Of a stretch of DNA of 64,000 nt, positions 51,932 to 60,372 are shown in pieces (position 1 is the stretch's first letter; each line of letters begins with the position of its first letter). The DNA lies in the NCBI RefSeq assembly GCF_900102525.1, contig NZ_FNBZ01000001.1, positions 372,001 through 436,000 on the forward strand, in the 5' to 3' direction. The translations under genes and the position numbers were made by a program. This DNA is from Allobosea robiniae. GTDB taxonomy: Bacteria > Pseudomonadota > Alphaproteobacteria > Rhizobiales > Beijerinckiaceae. The notes beneath the pieces were generated by a model that saw only the letters and a program-made list of their open reading frames with translations, had not been told where the DNA came from and ran no database searches.

Positions 51932-52923
51932 GCGCCCCCGCCGCCCAGAATTCCGCAGCCCCGGCCCGCCGGATCGACGCCGCGCTGATCGGCCTCATCC
52001 TCGGCGCCATCATCCTCTGGTTCGCGCCGGTCGGGATGGGTCGCTACGGCACCTATGTGCTCTCGCTCTGGCTCGTCATGAGCATCGGCGTGATGGGTCT
52101 CAACCTGACGCTGGGCTATGCCGGCCAGACCTCGCTGGCACAGGCCGCCTTCATGGGGCTCGGCGCCTATGCGACCGCGATCCTGACCACGAAATACGGG
52201 GTGAGCTGGTATGCCGCCTTCGCGCTCTCGGGCCTGCTGACCTTCGCGGTCGGCCTGCTGCTCGGCTTCCCGGCACTGCGTGTCCGCACGCATTACCTCG
52301 CCTTCGTCACGCTCGCCTTCTCGACACTGATCTGGCTGGTGCTGCGCAACGAGCAATGGCTCACCGGTGGCGTCTTCGGCATCTCCAACATCAACCGACC
52401 TGATTTCTTCGGCATCAAGCTGTTCGGCGCGCTGGAATTCCACCGCTTCGTCGTCGTGGTCACGTTGATCCTGTCGCTCAAGCTGTGGTGGCTGATCCGT
52501 TCGCCCTGGGGCCGCGCCTTCACGGCGCTCCGCGAGAACCCGGTCCGAGCCGCGAGCCTCGGCATCGACACCCGCGCCTACACGCTGCTCGCCTTCGCCA
52601 TCGGCTCGGCCTATGGCGGCTTCGCGGGCGCGCTTTATGCGCCATTGGTCGAGTTCATCGACCCATCGCCCTTCTCGCTGTCGCAGAGCCTGTTCCTGTT
52701 GCTGATGGTCGTGGCGGGCGGGGCCGGCTATCTCTTCGGCCCCTTCGTCGGTGCGCTACTCGGCGTCGTGCTGCCGGAATGGCTGCGCTTCGCCGGCTCG
52801 CTCTACCTGATCATCTTCGCCGCAATCGTGCTTGCGCTGCTCGTCATCTGCCCGCAAGGCGTCAGCGGCCTGATCGAACGCGGCTGGAACGCGCTCCGCC
52901 GCAAGACCGGAGGCGCGCGATGA
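51928..52923 (+). CDS. livM: Branched-chain-type ABC permease LivM
   Basis: 331 residues with LivM blocks: LSLWLVMSIGVMGLNLTLGYAGQTSLAQAAFMGLGAYATAIL and the cytosolic loop SPWGRAFTALRENPVRAASLGIDTRAYTLLAFAIGS, which contacts the ATPase. The N-terminal 15 residues are hydrophilic. Overlaps livH by 4 bp (51928-51931) and livG by 4 bp (52920-52923), so translation is coupled. Confidence 0.95.
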   Translation: MSAPAAQNSAAPARRIDAALIGLILGAIILWFAPVGMGRYGTYVLSLWLVMSIGVMGLNLTLGYAGQTSLAQAAFMGLGAYATAILTTKYGVSWYAAFALSGLLTFAVGLLLGFPALRVRTHYLAFVTLAFSTLIWLVLRNEQWLTGGVFGISNINRPDFFGIKLFGALEFHRFVVVVTLILSLKLWWLIRSPWGRAFTALRENPVRAASLGIDTRAYTLLAFAIGSAYGGFAGALYAPLVEFIDPSPFSLSQSLFLLLMVVAGGAGYLFGPFVGALLGVVLPEWLRFAGSLYLIIFAAIVLALLVICPQGVSGLIERGWNALRRKTGGAR

Positions 52924-53663
52924 GCCCGGTCCTCGAAGTCCACGACCTGCACAAGGCCTTCGGCGGCATCAAGGCCGTGAACGGCGTCTCCTTCTCGGTG
53001 AAGGAAGGCGAAATCCTCGGCATCATCGGGCCGAACGGTTGCGGCAAGTCGACCCTGTTCAACTGCATCCTCGGCCAGCTTGAACCGACGCGAGGGGCGG
53101 TGAAGCTCGACGGACGCGATGTCACCAACATGCGCCCGTCCGCGCTCAACCGGCTCGGCGTCAGCCGCACCTTCCAGCTGCTGCAGGTCTTCCCGGAACT
53201 CTCGGTACGCGAGAATCTGATCCTCGCTGGCCAGGAGCATCAGGGCTCGATGCTCGGCCGCCTGTTCGGCGCGCGCGATGCAGGCCTATCGGAGAAGGCC
53301 GAGCAGATGATCGGCTTCTTCAAGCTCGGCCATCTCGCGGATGCCAAGGCGGGCGGCCTCTCCTACGGCCAGCAGAAGCTGCTCGACGCGGCGATGGCCT
53401 TCATGGCCGGCCCGCGCCTGGTGCTGCTCGACGAGCCGGCCGGCGGCGTCAACCTGACCATGCTCGGCGATCTCAAGGAGCGGCTGCGCGCCATCAATGC
53501 CGAGCAGGGCGCGACCTTCGTGGTGATCGAGCACAACATGGATTTCGTGATGTCGCTCTGCACGCGCGTGATCGTGCTGGCCGAGGGCAAGGTTCTGGCC
53601 GAGGGCACGCCGGCCGAGGTCCGCGCCAACCCGGCCGTGATCGAAGCCTATCTGGGACATTGA
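52920..53663 (+). CDS. livG: Branched-chain-type ABC ATPase LivG
   Basis: 247 residues. Walker A GPNGCGKST (37-45), LivG signature LSYGQQKLLDAAMAF in place of LSGGQ, Walker B LVLLDEPAGGVN, and the H-loop VIEHNMDFV. Energises uptake together with LivF. ATG 52920 overlaps the livM stop by 4 bp. Confidence 0.95.
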   Translation: MSPVLEVHDLHKAFGGIKAVNGVSFSVKEGEILGIIGPNGCGKSTLFNCILGQLEPTRGAVKLDGRDVTNMRPSALNRLGVSRTFQLLQVFPELSVRENLILAGQEHQGSMLGRLFGARDAGLSEKAEQMIGFFKLGHLADAKAGGLSYGQQKLLDAAMAFMAGPRLVLLDEPAGGVNLTMLGDLKERLRAINAEQGATFVVIEHNMDFVMSLCTRVIVLAEGKVLAEGTPAEVRANPAVIEAYLGH

Positions 53664-53674
53664 GGAGCATGGTG

Positions 53675-54412
53675 ATGAACACCCCCATCCTCGAACTCGA
53701 CAGCGTGGTCGGCGGCTATGGCGCCATGACCATCCTGAACGGCACCTCTTTCGCGGTGAAGCGCGGCGCCATCACCACCGTCATCGGGCCGAACGGCGCC
53801 GGCAAATCGACCGTGTTCAAGGCGATCTTCGGCCTCATCAAGCTGCGCGAGGGCCGCATCCGCTTCGACGGTCGCGACATCACCGGCTGGAGCCAGCGCA
53901 AGCTGCTCGAAGCCGGCATCTGCTATGTCCCGCAGGGGCGCAACATCTTCCCCGAACTCTCGGTGCGCCACAATATCGAGCTCGGCACGGTCGCCGCGGG
54001 CTCTGCGATCACCGACATGCCGCAACGGCTGGAAGCGGCGCTCGATCGCTTCCCGGCGCTTCGCGCCAAGGCCGGCCAGCAGGCTTCGACGCTGTCAGGC
54101 GGCGAGCAGAAGCAGCTCGAAATCGTGCGCGGCCTGCTGCTCGACCCCAAGTTGGTGCTGATCGACGAACCCTCGATCGGCCTTTCTCCGCTGATGGTGC
54201 AGGAGACATTCGGCATCCTGAAAGACCTTCGCGCCAAGGGCGTCTCGATCCTGATGGTCGAGCAGAACGCCCGCTCGGCGCTGGAGATTTCCGACGAGGG
54301 TCTGGTGCTCGAACTCGGCCGCACGCGCATGCAGGGGCCGGCGGCGGAGATCCTCGCCGATCCGCGCATCGGCCAGCTCTTCCTCGGCGGCACATTGACC
54401 GACGCGGCCTGA
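53675..54412 (+). CDS. livF: Branched-chain-type ABC ATPase LivF
   Basis: 245 residues. Walker A GPNGAGKST, PQGRNIFPELSVRHNIELG, signature LSGGEQKQLEIVRGLLLDPKLVLIDEPSIGLSP, and the H-loop as MVEQNARSAL (glutamine in place of histidine, usual for LivF). ATG 53675 is used: GAGGAG (53662-53667) is 7 nt upstream, whereas ATG 53669 is too close to it. Last gene of the Liv operon. Confidence 0.95.
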   Translation: MNTPILELDSVVGGYGAMTILNGTSFAVKRGAITTVIGPNGAGKSTVFKAIFGLIKLREGRIRFDGRDITGWSQRKLLEAGICYVPQGRNIFPELSVRHNIELGTVAAGSAITDMPQRLEAALDRFPALRAKAGQQASTLSGGEQKQLEIVRGLLLDPKLVLIDEPSIGLSPLMVQETFGILKDLRAKGVSILMVEQNARSALEISDEGLVLELGRTRMQGPAAEILADPRIGQLFLGGTLTDAA

Positions 54413-54492
54413 AGGCTAGCCCTGAGGCTTTGACAGCGGCGCCCTCTCCTGTCGGGATGGCGACGAATATCGAGACCGGAGCCCGACGCCCC

Positions 54493-55617
54493 ATGAAGAT
54501 TCGCGCCGCCGTCCTGAACGCGAGCCCGGTTGCGGCGCCCTATGCGCAGAGCCGCCCATTGCGGATCGAGGAGCTCGACCTCGCCCCGCCCGGGCGCGAT
54601 GAGGTTCTGGTTCGCATCCGCGCCGCTGGTCTTTGCCATTCCGACCTCTCGGTGATCGACGGCAACCGCCCGCGCCCGGTGCCGATGGTGCTCGGCCATG
54701 AGGCCGCCGGCGAGGTCGTCGAGACCGGCGAGGGCGTCGATGACCTGAAGCCCGGCGACCGGGTGGTGATGGTGTTCGTGCCGTCCTGCGGGCATTGCGC
54801 ACCCTGCGCCGAGGGACGCCCTGCCCTGTGCGAGCCCGGCAATGCCGCCAATGGCCGTGGCGAGATGCTCGGTGGCGGGCGCCGGCTCTCGGTCGATGGC
54901 CAGCCGGTGCATCACCATATCGGCGTTTCCGCTTTCGCCGAGCATGCGGTGATCTCTCGCCGCTCGCTGGTCAGGATCGAGGCCGATATCCCACATGAGA
55001 TCGCGGCCCTGTTCGGCTGCGCCGTGCTGACCGGCGTCGGTGCCGCCGTGAACACGGCGCGGATCAAAGCGGGCGAGACGGTGGCAGTGGTCGGGCTCGG
55101 CGGCGTCGGGCTTTCGGCCCTGCTCGGTGCCATCGCCTGCGGCGCCTCGCGTGTCATCGCCGTCGATCTCGCGCAGGACAAGCTCGACCTCGCAATGGCG
55201 CTCGGCGCGACCGACGCCTTCAAGGCCGACACGCCGGATGTCATCGAAGCGATCAAACAGGCAACCAAGGGCGGCGTCGATCACGGGCTGGAGATGGCCG
55301 GCTCGGTCAGGGCGCTCGACCTCGCCTACCAGATCACGCGGCGCGGCGGCACGACGACCACCGCCGGCCTCGCCAACCCCGCCCATACGCTGTCGCTCTC
55401 GCCGGTCAGGCTGGTCGCCGAGGAGCGGACGCTGAAGGGCTCCTATGTCGGCTCCTGCGTGCCCTCGCGCGACATCCCGCGCTTCGTCGAGCTCTACCAG
55501 CGCGGGCGACTGGCGGTGGACAAGCTCTGGACCAGCTCCGGCAGCCTCGACGAGATCAACGAGGGCTTTGACGCACTGAACGAGGGCCGCACGATCCGGC
55601 ATATCGTCAGGATGTGA
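54493..55617 (+). CDS. Zinc-dependent alcohol dehydrogenase
   Basis: 374 residues of the class III-like medium-chain family. Catalytic zinc ligands C48 (GLCHSDL) and H69/E70 (GHEAAG), the structural zinc cysteines C99, C102, C105, C113, and the NAD-binding GLGGVGLSALLGA. It oxidises an alcohol or reduces an aldehyde. It starts 80 bp after livF on the same strand, and the CoA-transferase follows in the same direction, suggesting an alcohol/acid degradation route. The specific substrate is unknown. Confidence 0.9.
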   Translation: MKIRAAVLNASPVAAPYAQSRPLRIEELDLAPPGRDEVLVRIRAAGLCHSDLSVIDGNRPRPVPMVLGHEAAGEVVETGEGVDDLKPGDRVVMVFVPSCGHCAPCAEGRPALCEPGNAANGRGEMLGGGRRLSVDGQPVHHHIGVSAFAEHAVISRRSLVRIEADIPHEIAALFGCAVLTGVGAAVNTARIKAGETVAVVGLGGVGLSALLGAIACGASRVIAVDLAQDKLDLAMALGATDAFKADTPDVIEAIKQATKGGVDHGLEMAGSVRALDLAYQITRRGGTTTTAGLANPAHTLSLSPVRLVAEERTLKGSYVGSCVPSRDIPRFVELYQRGRLAVDKLWTSSGSLDEINEGFDALNEGRTIRHIVRM

Positions 55618-55773
55618 GGCGGGCAAAGCCAAGCTTGGGCAGCGGCTCTTTCAGCATTCCATCAGAGACATAGCGCCTGTTCGTGACATGTTGATTCAAG
55701 TTGCGCCGGCCTCGCGGGCGCCGCGCTCCCATCTGTCGAGACGCCACATCCCGCACCAACCAACCGCCCCATT

Positions 55774-55786
55774 TGACTTGCAGTCA
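55774..55786. promoter_or_regulatory. Short palindrome upstream of the CoA-transferase gene
   Basis: TGACT-TGC-AGTCA, a perfect 5-3-5 dyad 40 bp before the CoA-transferase start in the 209-bp gap after the alcohol dehydrogenase. A possible operator for an unlinked regulator; nothing else is seen in this gap. Confidence 0.3.
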
Positions 55787-55826
55787 CCGGGGCGCTCTTC
55801 CTCTCCACTCTGCCCAGGGGATGCCA

Positions 55827-56972
55827 ATGTCGAATGCGCTCGAAGGAATCGTCGTGGTCGCGCTGGAGCAGGCGGTGGCCGCGCCGGTCGCGAGCTGCAA
55901 GCTCGCCGATGCCGGCGCACGCGTGATCAAGCTGGAGCGGCCGGAAGGCGATTTCGCGCGCGGCTATGACGGCTTCGCCAAGGGGCAGTCCTCCTATTTC
56001 GTCTGGATCAACCGAGGCAAGGAATCCTGCCGGGTAGACCTGCGACAGCCTGACGACCTCGCGCTGGTTGAGGCGATGATCGCGTCGGCCGACATCTTCA
56101 TCCAGAATCTGGCGCCCGGTGCGGCTGACCGGCTCGGGCTCGGCAGCGGGACGCTTCGGCAACGCCATCCGCGGCTGATCACCTGCGACATCTCCGGCTA
56201 TGCGCCGGGCACGCCGCATGAGCGGCGCAAGGCCTATGACCTGCTGATCCAGGCGGAATCGGGCCTCTCCGCCATCACCGGCACGGCCGAATCCGGTCCG
56301 TCGCGCATCGGCGTCTCGATCGCCGACATCGCCACGGGACAGGCGGCCTATGCCGCGATCCTCGAAGCGCTGCTGAAGCGGGCGCGCACCGGCGAGGGCT
56401 CGGCGATCGCGCTCTCGCTGTTCGACACGCTCGCCGACTTGATGAACGTGCCCTATCTCACCCGCCGCTATGGCGGCATCGAGCCGGCGCGGGTCGGGCT
56501 CTCCCATCCCTCGATCGCGCCCTATGGCGTGTTCTCGCTCGCTGACGGCGAGGTTCTCGTCTCGATCCAGAGCGAACGGGAATGGCAGGTCTTCGCCCGC
56601 GACGTGCTCGAAAGCCCCGAGCTCGCAGCCGATCCCCGCTTCGCCTCCAATGTGCTGCGGGTGAAGGAGCGCGCGACCCTCGATGGCGAGGTGCAGGTGC
56701 TCCTTGGCCGGCGGCGCTTTGCCGATATCGCCGCCGCGCTGGATCGCCATGCCATCGCCTATGGCACGGTGTCCACCGTGGGCGGACTGATCGACCATCC
56801 GGCGGCGACCGCCCTGCCCGTCCCGACACCGAACGGCCCCGTCGAGGTGCTGGCGCCATCCGCTATCGTCGATGGCAAGCGCGTCGCAATGCGGCCGGTT
56901 CCGGCGCTGGGCCAACACGACGCGGCACTGCGCGCCGAATTCGCCCGCCAGACAGAGGAAAGCCCCTCATGA
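55827..56972 (+). CDS. CaiB/BaiF type III CoA-transferase
   Basis: 381 residues of family III CoA-transferases. The catalytic aspartate is D167 in SIADIATG; other family blocks are ALEQAVAAPVASCKLADAGARVIKLERPEGDFARGYD and NVLRVKERATLD. It moves CoA between a donor thioester and a carboxylic acid acceptor. ATG 55827 is preferred for its distance from CAGGGG (55815-55820); ATG 55821 would add two residues. It overlaps the hydratase gene by 4 bp (56969-56972), so the two enzymes are translationally coupled. Confidence 0.92.
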   Translation: MSNALEGIVVVALEQAVAAPVASCKLADAGARVIKLERPEGDFARGYDGFAKGQSSYFVWINRGKESCRVDLRQPDDLALVEAMIASADIFIQNLAPGAADRLGLGSGTLRQRHPRLITCDISGYAPGTPHERRKAYDLLIQAESGLSAITGTAESGPSRIGVSIADIATGQAAYAAILEALLKRARTGEGSAIALSLFDTLADLMNVPYLTRRYGGIEPARVGLSHPSIAPYGVFSLADGEVLVSIQSEREWQVFARDVLESPELAADPRFASNVLRVKERATLDGEVQVLLGRRRFADIAAALDRHAIAYGTVSTVGGLIDHPAATALPVPTPNGPVEVLAPSAIVDGKRVAMRPVPALGQHDAALRAEFARQTEESPS

Positions 56973-57823
56973 GCATCGACATCGCCAAGCTCGCAGCCTG
57001 GACCGGCAGGACAGAGGAAGCGCAGGACATCGTCACGCCGCGGCTGGTGCAGAGCTTCGCCGCCACCTTCGGCCGCCATCTCGCCCCTCACCATCCCGGC
57101 GAGGCGCCGCTGGCGCTGCACTGGTGCCTGGCGCCGCCGATCTCGGATATCGGCGCCTGCGGACCCGATGGGCATGCCGCCAAGGGCGAGTTCCTGCCGC
57201 CGGTGCCGTTGCCTCGGCGGATGTGGGCCGGCGGGCGGATCGAAACCCTGTCGCCGCTGCGCGAGGGCGACCGCGTCATCAGGCATTCCCGCATCGGCGA
57301 CATCGCCTACAAGGAAGGTCGCAGCGGCCCGCTCTGCTTCGTCGCCGTCCATCATGAATACGCGACCGAGCGCGGCGTGGCGCTGCGCGAGCGGCACGAC
57401 ATCGTCTATCGCGAGGCGGCGGAGCCGGGCGCTTCCGCTGCCGGCGCCCCGGGCCCCGCCGCCGAGGGCGAGCCTGCCGACCTCACCTGGGAGGTCGAGG
57501 CCAGCCCGCTGCTGCTGTTCCGCTACTCGGCGCTGACCTTCAACGGCCATCGCATCCACTACGATTTCCCCTATGCGACCGGGACGGAAGGATATGCCGG
57601 GCTGGTCGTGCACGGGCCGATCCAGGCGACGCTGATCGCCAACATCCTGGCGACATTGACCGGAGGCGCACCGATCCGGCTCGACTACCGGGGCCTGAGC
57701 CCGCTCGTCGCGGGCGGCACCTTCCGGGTGAAGGCGAAGCGGCAGGCGGATGGCAGCGTCCGGGGCTGGACCGAGGGCGCGGACGGGCGGGTGCGCATGG
57801 AAGGCTTCCACCGCCCGGCGTGA
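56969..57823 (+). CDS. MaoC-type / mesaconyl-C4-CoA hydratase-like hydratase
   Basis: 284 residues, with an N-terminal FAS1-like dehydratase fold and a C-terminal hot-dog hydratase domain: FRYSALTFNGHRIHYDFPYATGTEGYAGLVVHGPIQATLI contains the R/H and hydratase motif Y-x-G-L-V-V-H-G-P. This is the arrangement of mesaconyl-C4-CoA hydratase/HTD2 relatives. With the upstream CoA-transferase it should activate an unsaturated or hydroxy-dicarboxylic acid to its CoA ester and hydrate it. Substrate identity is an inference. Confidence 0.85.
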   Translation: MSIDIAKLAAWTGRTEEAQDIVTPRLVQSFAATFGRHLAPHHPGEAPLALHWCLAPPISDIGACGPDGHAAKGEFLPPVPLPRRMWAGGRIETLSPLREGDRVIRHSRIGDIAYKEGRSGPLCFVAVHHEYATERGVALRERHDIVYREAAEPGASAAGAPGPAAEGEPADLTWEVEASPLLLFRYSALTFNGHRIHYDFPYATGTEGYAGLVVHGPIQATLIANILATLTGGAPIRLDYRGLSPLVAGGTFRVKAKRQADGSVRGWTEGADGRVRMEGFHRPA

Positions 57824-57841
57824 CAGCGTCTCAACCGCCGC

Positions 57842-58284
57842 AGGACGCTCAAGGCCGGAATCGTCAACCCCGCTGGCCCGCCGGCGCTGAAGAGTATCGC
57901 CGACACCTGCCTGTACCCGAATACGGTGCAGATCGTGAAAGTCAGCAATTCTGACGTAAGGGAATATCTGGTCGCGTTGCCGGCATCTTCAACCGCATCG
58001 CCCGCGCTGAGTGAAGCGAGCAGCCGCTGATCAGCCCAGCCTGCCCCGCATGCGATTTCGCCGTGATCGACGGCGTGACCTATCGGATCGATGTCACGCA
58101 AACCTCGCGCTACGGCGCCGATGGCCAGCGCGTCGCGCCGGAAGCGCACCGCATCCTCGACCTCGCCCACGGCGCCGGAAAATGGCCCGCAGGCCTGAAG
58201 GCGGAGCCGACCAGAGGCGGGTTTGAAGATTTCGCCAAGTACCGTCTGCGCAGCCGGCCGCGCTATATCGGCGTAGAATTATAA
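57842..58284 (+). pseudogene. Remnant of 2',3'-cyclic-nucleotide 2'-phosphodiesterase (cpdB)
   Basis: Three pieces of the CpdB C-terminal domain survive in order. Piece 1 (from 57842): KSIADTCLYPNTVQIVKVSN followed by REYLVA, matching the family NAADLYLYPNT-V-x-V-K block. Piece 2, in a different frame (57976 on), reads VAGIFNRIARAE, matching SAG-x-FN-x-I, and runs into an in-frame stop at 58012-58014. Piece 3 (58015-58284) continues in the frame of piece 2 with FAVIDGVTYRIDVTQ, then RYGADGQRVAPEAHRILDL and ends KYRLRSRPRYIGVEL. So there is one frameshift and one in-frame stop, internal deletions, and the N-terminal metallophosphatase domain (over 400 residues) is gone. No function expected. 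The decay suggests the lineage lost a full periplasmic CpdB here. Confidence 0.78.
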
Positions 58285-58387
58285 TTTGTCGGCGAAACCT
58301 CCGAAGCGACATACAGTTCTTTAATAGATTTTTAGCGAGAATAGCACCTACGCCGGCCAAAAAGCAGACACAGCGACGGGACGCCTG

Positions 58388-60331
58388 ATGATCGTCGACG
58401 TTCACGAAAACGATCTCGCCATGAAATCGGAACTGGTGGCAGCGCTTTATGCCACGCCGGGCACGATTTTCATCGGCACCGTCACGGTCGCGGCCGTGAT
58501 GGCCGCGAGCGCGTTACTGACCGGTGGCGATGTCGTCTTCCACTTGATGGCGGCAGCGATGGTCGCGATCGGCGTGTTCCGCTACCTGTCGCACCGCTAC
58601 TACACGGGCATCCACCTCGCGACATCGACGGAACGCCAGATCGGCACGCTCGAAAACCTTGCCATGGCCGGCGCCTGGTCGACCGCCGCTCTGATCTCGG
58701 CCTTCGGCTGCTATGCCATTCTGCGCTATACCTACGAGCCCGTCGCGGCGCTGGCGATCGCCCAGACGATCGGCTATCTCGCCGGCATTTCCGGGCGCAA
58801 CAGCTCGCGGCCGGTGATCACCCGCGTGCAGGTGCTGGCGGCGGCCACGCCTTTTACGTTCGCCTTGCTGTGGACGCGGGACCCCGCTTATCTGGTGATC
58901 GGGCTTTCAGTCGCGCTCACGGCCGTCCTGACCTTTTCGAGTGCGCAGGTGATCCACCGGATCTTCCTCGCCCGGCTGCGCACCATGCGCGAGCTCGAGC
59001 ATCTGGCCGTCAACGACACGATCACCAGCCTCTACAATCGCCGCGGCTTCATGCGCGAGATCCGGCAGATGGCCGCTTCCGGCCGCCCGGTGACCCTGAT
59101 CTCGATCGATATCGACCGCTTCAAGAGCATCAATGACAGCCTCGGCCACGATATCGGCGATGCGCTGCTGCAGGGCTTCAGCGAAACGCTGCTCGCCGAG
59201 CTCGGCGTCGGCGACATCGCCGCCCGCACCGGCGGTGACGAATTCATGGTCGCCACCACGCGCGATGCCGAGGGTGCCAGCGCGCTGGCGGCCCGCCTCG
59301 TCATGATGCTCGCCAGCCAGCGCGTCATCGGCGGACGCCACGTCACCGCCACAGCCAGCATGGGCATCGCGCCGGCCGGCTGTGCCGCCTCGATCGACGA
59401 GGCCCTGAAATGCGTCGACATCGCCCTCTATCGGGCCAAGCTCGACGGGAGGAACCGCTTCGTCATGTATACCGATGCGATCCGCAATGAGCATGAAGAC
59501 GGCGTGGCGCTCGAAACGGAACTGCGCGACGCCATTCGCCGCGGCGAGTTCGAGCTGCATTTCCAGCCGATCTACAACCCTCGCTCCGGCACCGCGACCA
59601 TGGCCGAGGCGCTGCTGCGCTGGCAGCATCCACGGCGCGGCATGATCAGCCCCGCGGTCTTCATCCCGCTGGCCGAGCGGACCGGGCTGATCACCGTGCT
59701 GGGCTCCTGGGTGCTCGGCGAGGCGATCCGGTCAGCCTTGTCCTGGCCGCGCAGCGTCGGCGTCAGCGTCAACGTCTCGGCCCGCCAGTTCGACCATGGC
59801 CACGACATCGTTGGCGTCGTCGAGGCGCTCCTGCGGATGAGCGGCATCGAACCTCACCGGCTGACGATCGAGATCACCGAAAGCTCGCTGATCGACGATC
59901 CCGACCATGTCGTCTCGCGCCTCGTCGCGCTGCGCGCGCTCGGCGTGCGGATCGCGCTCGACGATTTCGGCACGGGCTACTCCTCGCTCAGCTATCTCGC
60001 ACATCTGCCGATCGACACGATCAAGATCGACCAGGCCTTTACCCAGGAACTCGGGACCTCGCGCAAGGCGGATTCGCTGATGAACGCAATCGCCCAACTC
60101 GCGCATGACCTGAAGCTGCGCCTCATCGTCGAGGGCGTGGAAACGCAGGAGCAACTCACCGTCATCGAAAAGCACGCCGTCCACGGCATTCAGGGCTATA
60201 TCTTCGCCCAGCCGATGACAGCGGAGGATTTGCTGCCCATGATCGGCGATCGTGTGGCGACGGGGCGAATGGGGTCGACGCGCTCGCGTTCCGGCTCGCG
60301 CAAGCCGGGCCGCTTCAGTCAGGTTGCCTGA
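58388..60331 (+). CDS. Membrane-anchored GGDEF-EAL cyclic-di-GMP protein
   Basis: 647 residues. An N-terminal part with about five to six hydrophobic segments (about 24-185) is followed by a GGDEF domain with an intact GGDEF motif (282-286) and an EAL domain with EALLRW (407-412) and DDFGTGYSSL, so both synthesis and hydrolysis of cyclic di-GMP look possible. The inhibitory RxxD site is not seen: position -9 to the motif is Gly, not Arg. A membrane sensor linking an unknown signal to the c-di-GMP pool. The N-terminal sensor family is unrecognised. It stands alone, followed by the carbamoyltransferase. Confidence 0.92.
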   Translation: MIVDVHENDLAMKSELVAALYATPGTIFIGTVTVAAVMAASALLTGGDVVFHLMAAAMVAIGVFRYLSHRYYTGIHLATSTERQIGTLENLAMAGAWSTAALISAFGCYAILRYTYEPVAALAIAQTIGYLAGISGRNSSRPVITRVQVLAAATPFTFALLWTRDPAYLVIGLSVALTAVLTFSSAQVIHRIFLARLRTMRELEHLAVNDTITSLYNRRGFMREIRQMAASGRPVTLISIDIDRFKSINDSLGHDIGDALLQGFSETLLAELGVGDIAARTGGDEFMVATTRDAEGASALAARLVMMLASQRVIGGRHVTATASMGIAPAGCAASIDEALKCVDIALYRAKLDGRNRFVMYTDAIRNEHEDGVALETELRDAIRRGEFELHFQPIYNPRSGTATMAEALLRWQHPRRGMISPAVFIPLAERTGLITVLGSWVLGEAIRSALSWPRSVGVSVNVSARQFDHGHDIVGVVEALLRMSGIEPHRLTIEITESSLIDDPDHVVSRLVALRALGVRIALDDFGTGYSSLSYLAHLPIDTIKIDQAFTQELGTSRKADSLMNAIAQLAHDLKLRLIVEGVETQEQLTVIEKHAVHGIQGYIFAQPMTAEDLLPMIGDRVATGRMGSTRSRSGSRKPGRFSQVA

Positions 60332-60372
60332 CGCGCCCCGGACGCAGACGATCGCGCGAGCCGGAGGCCCTG

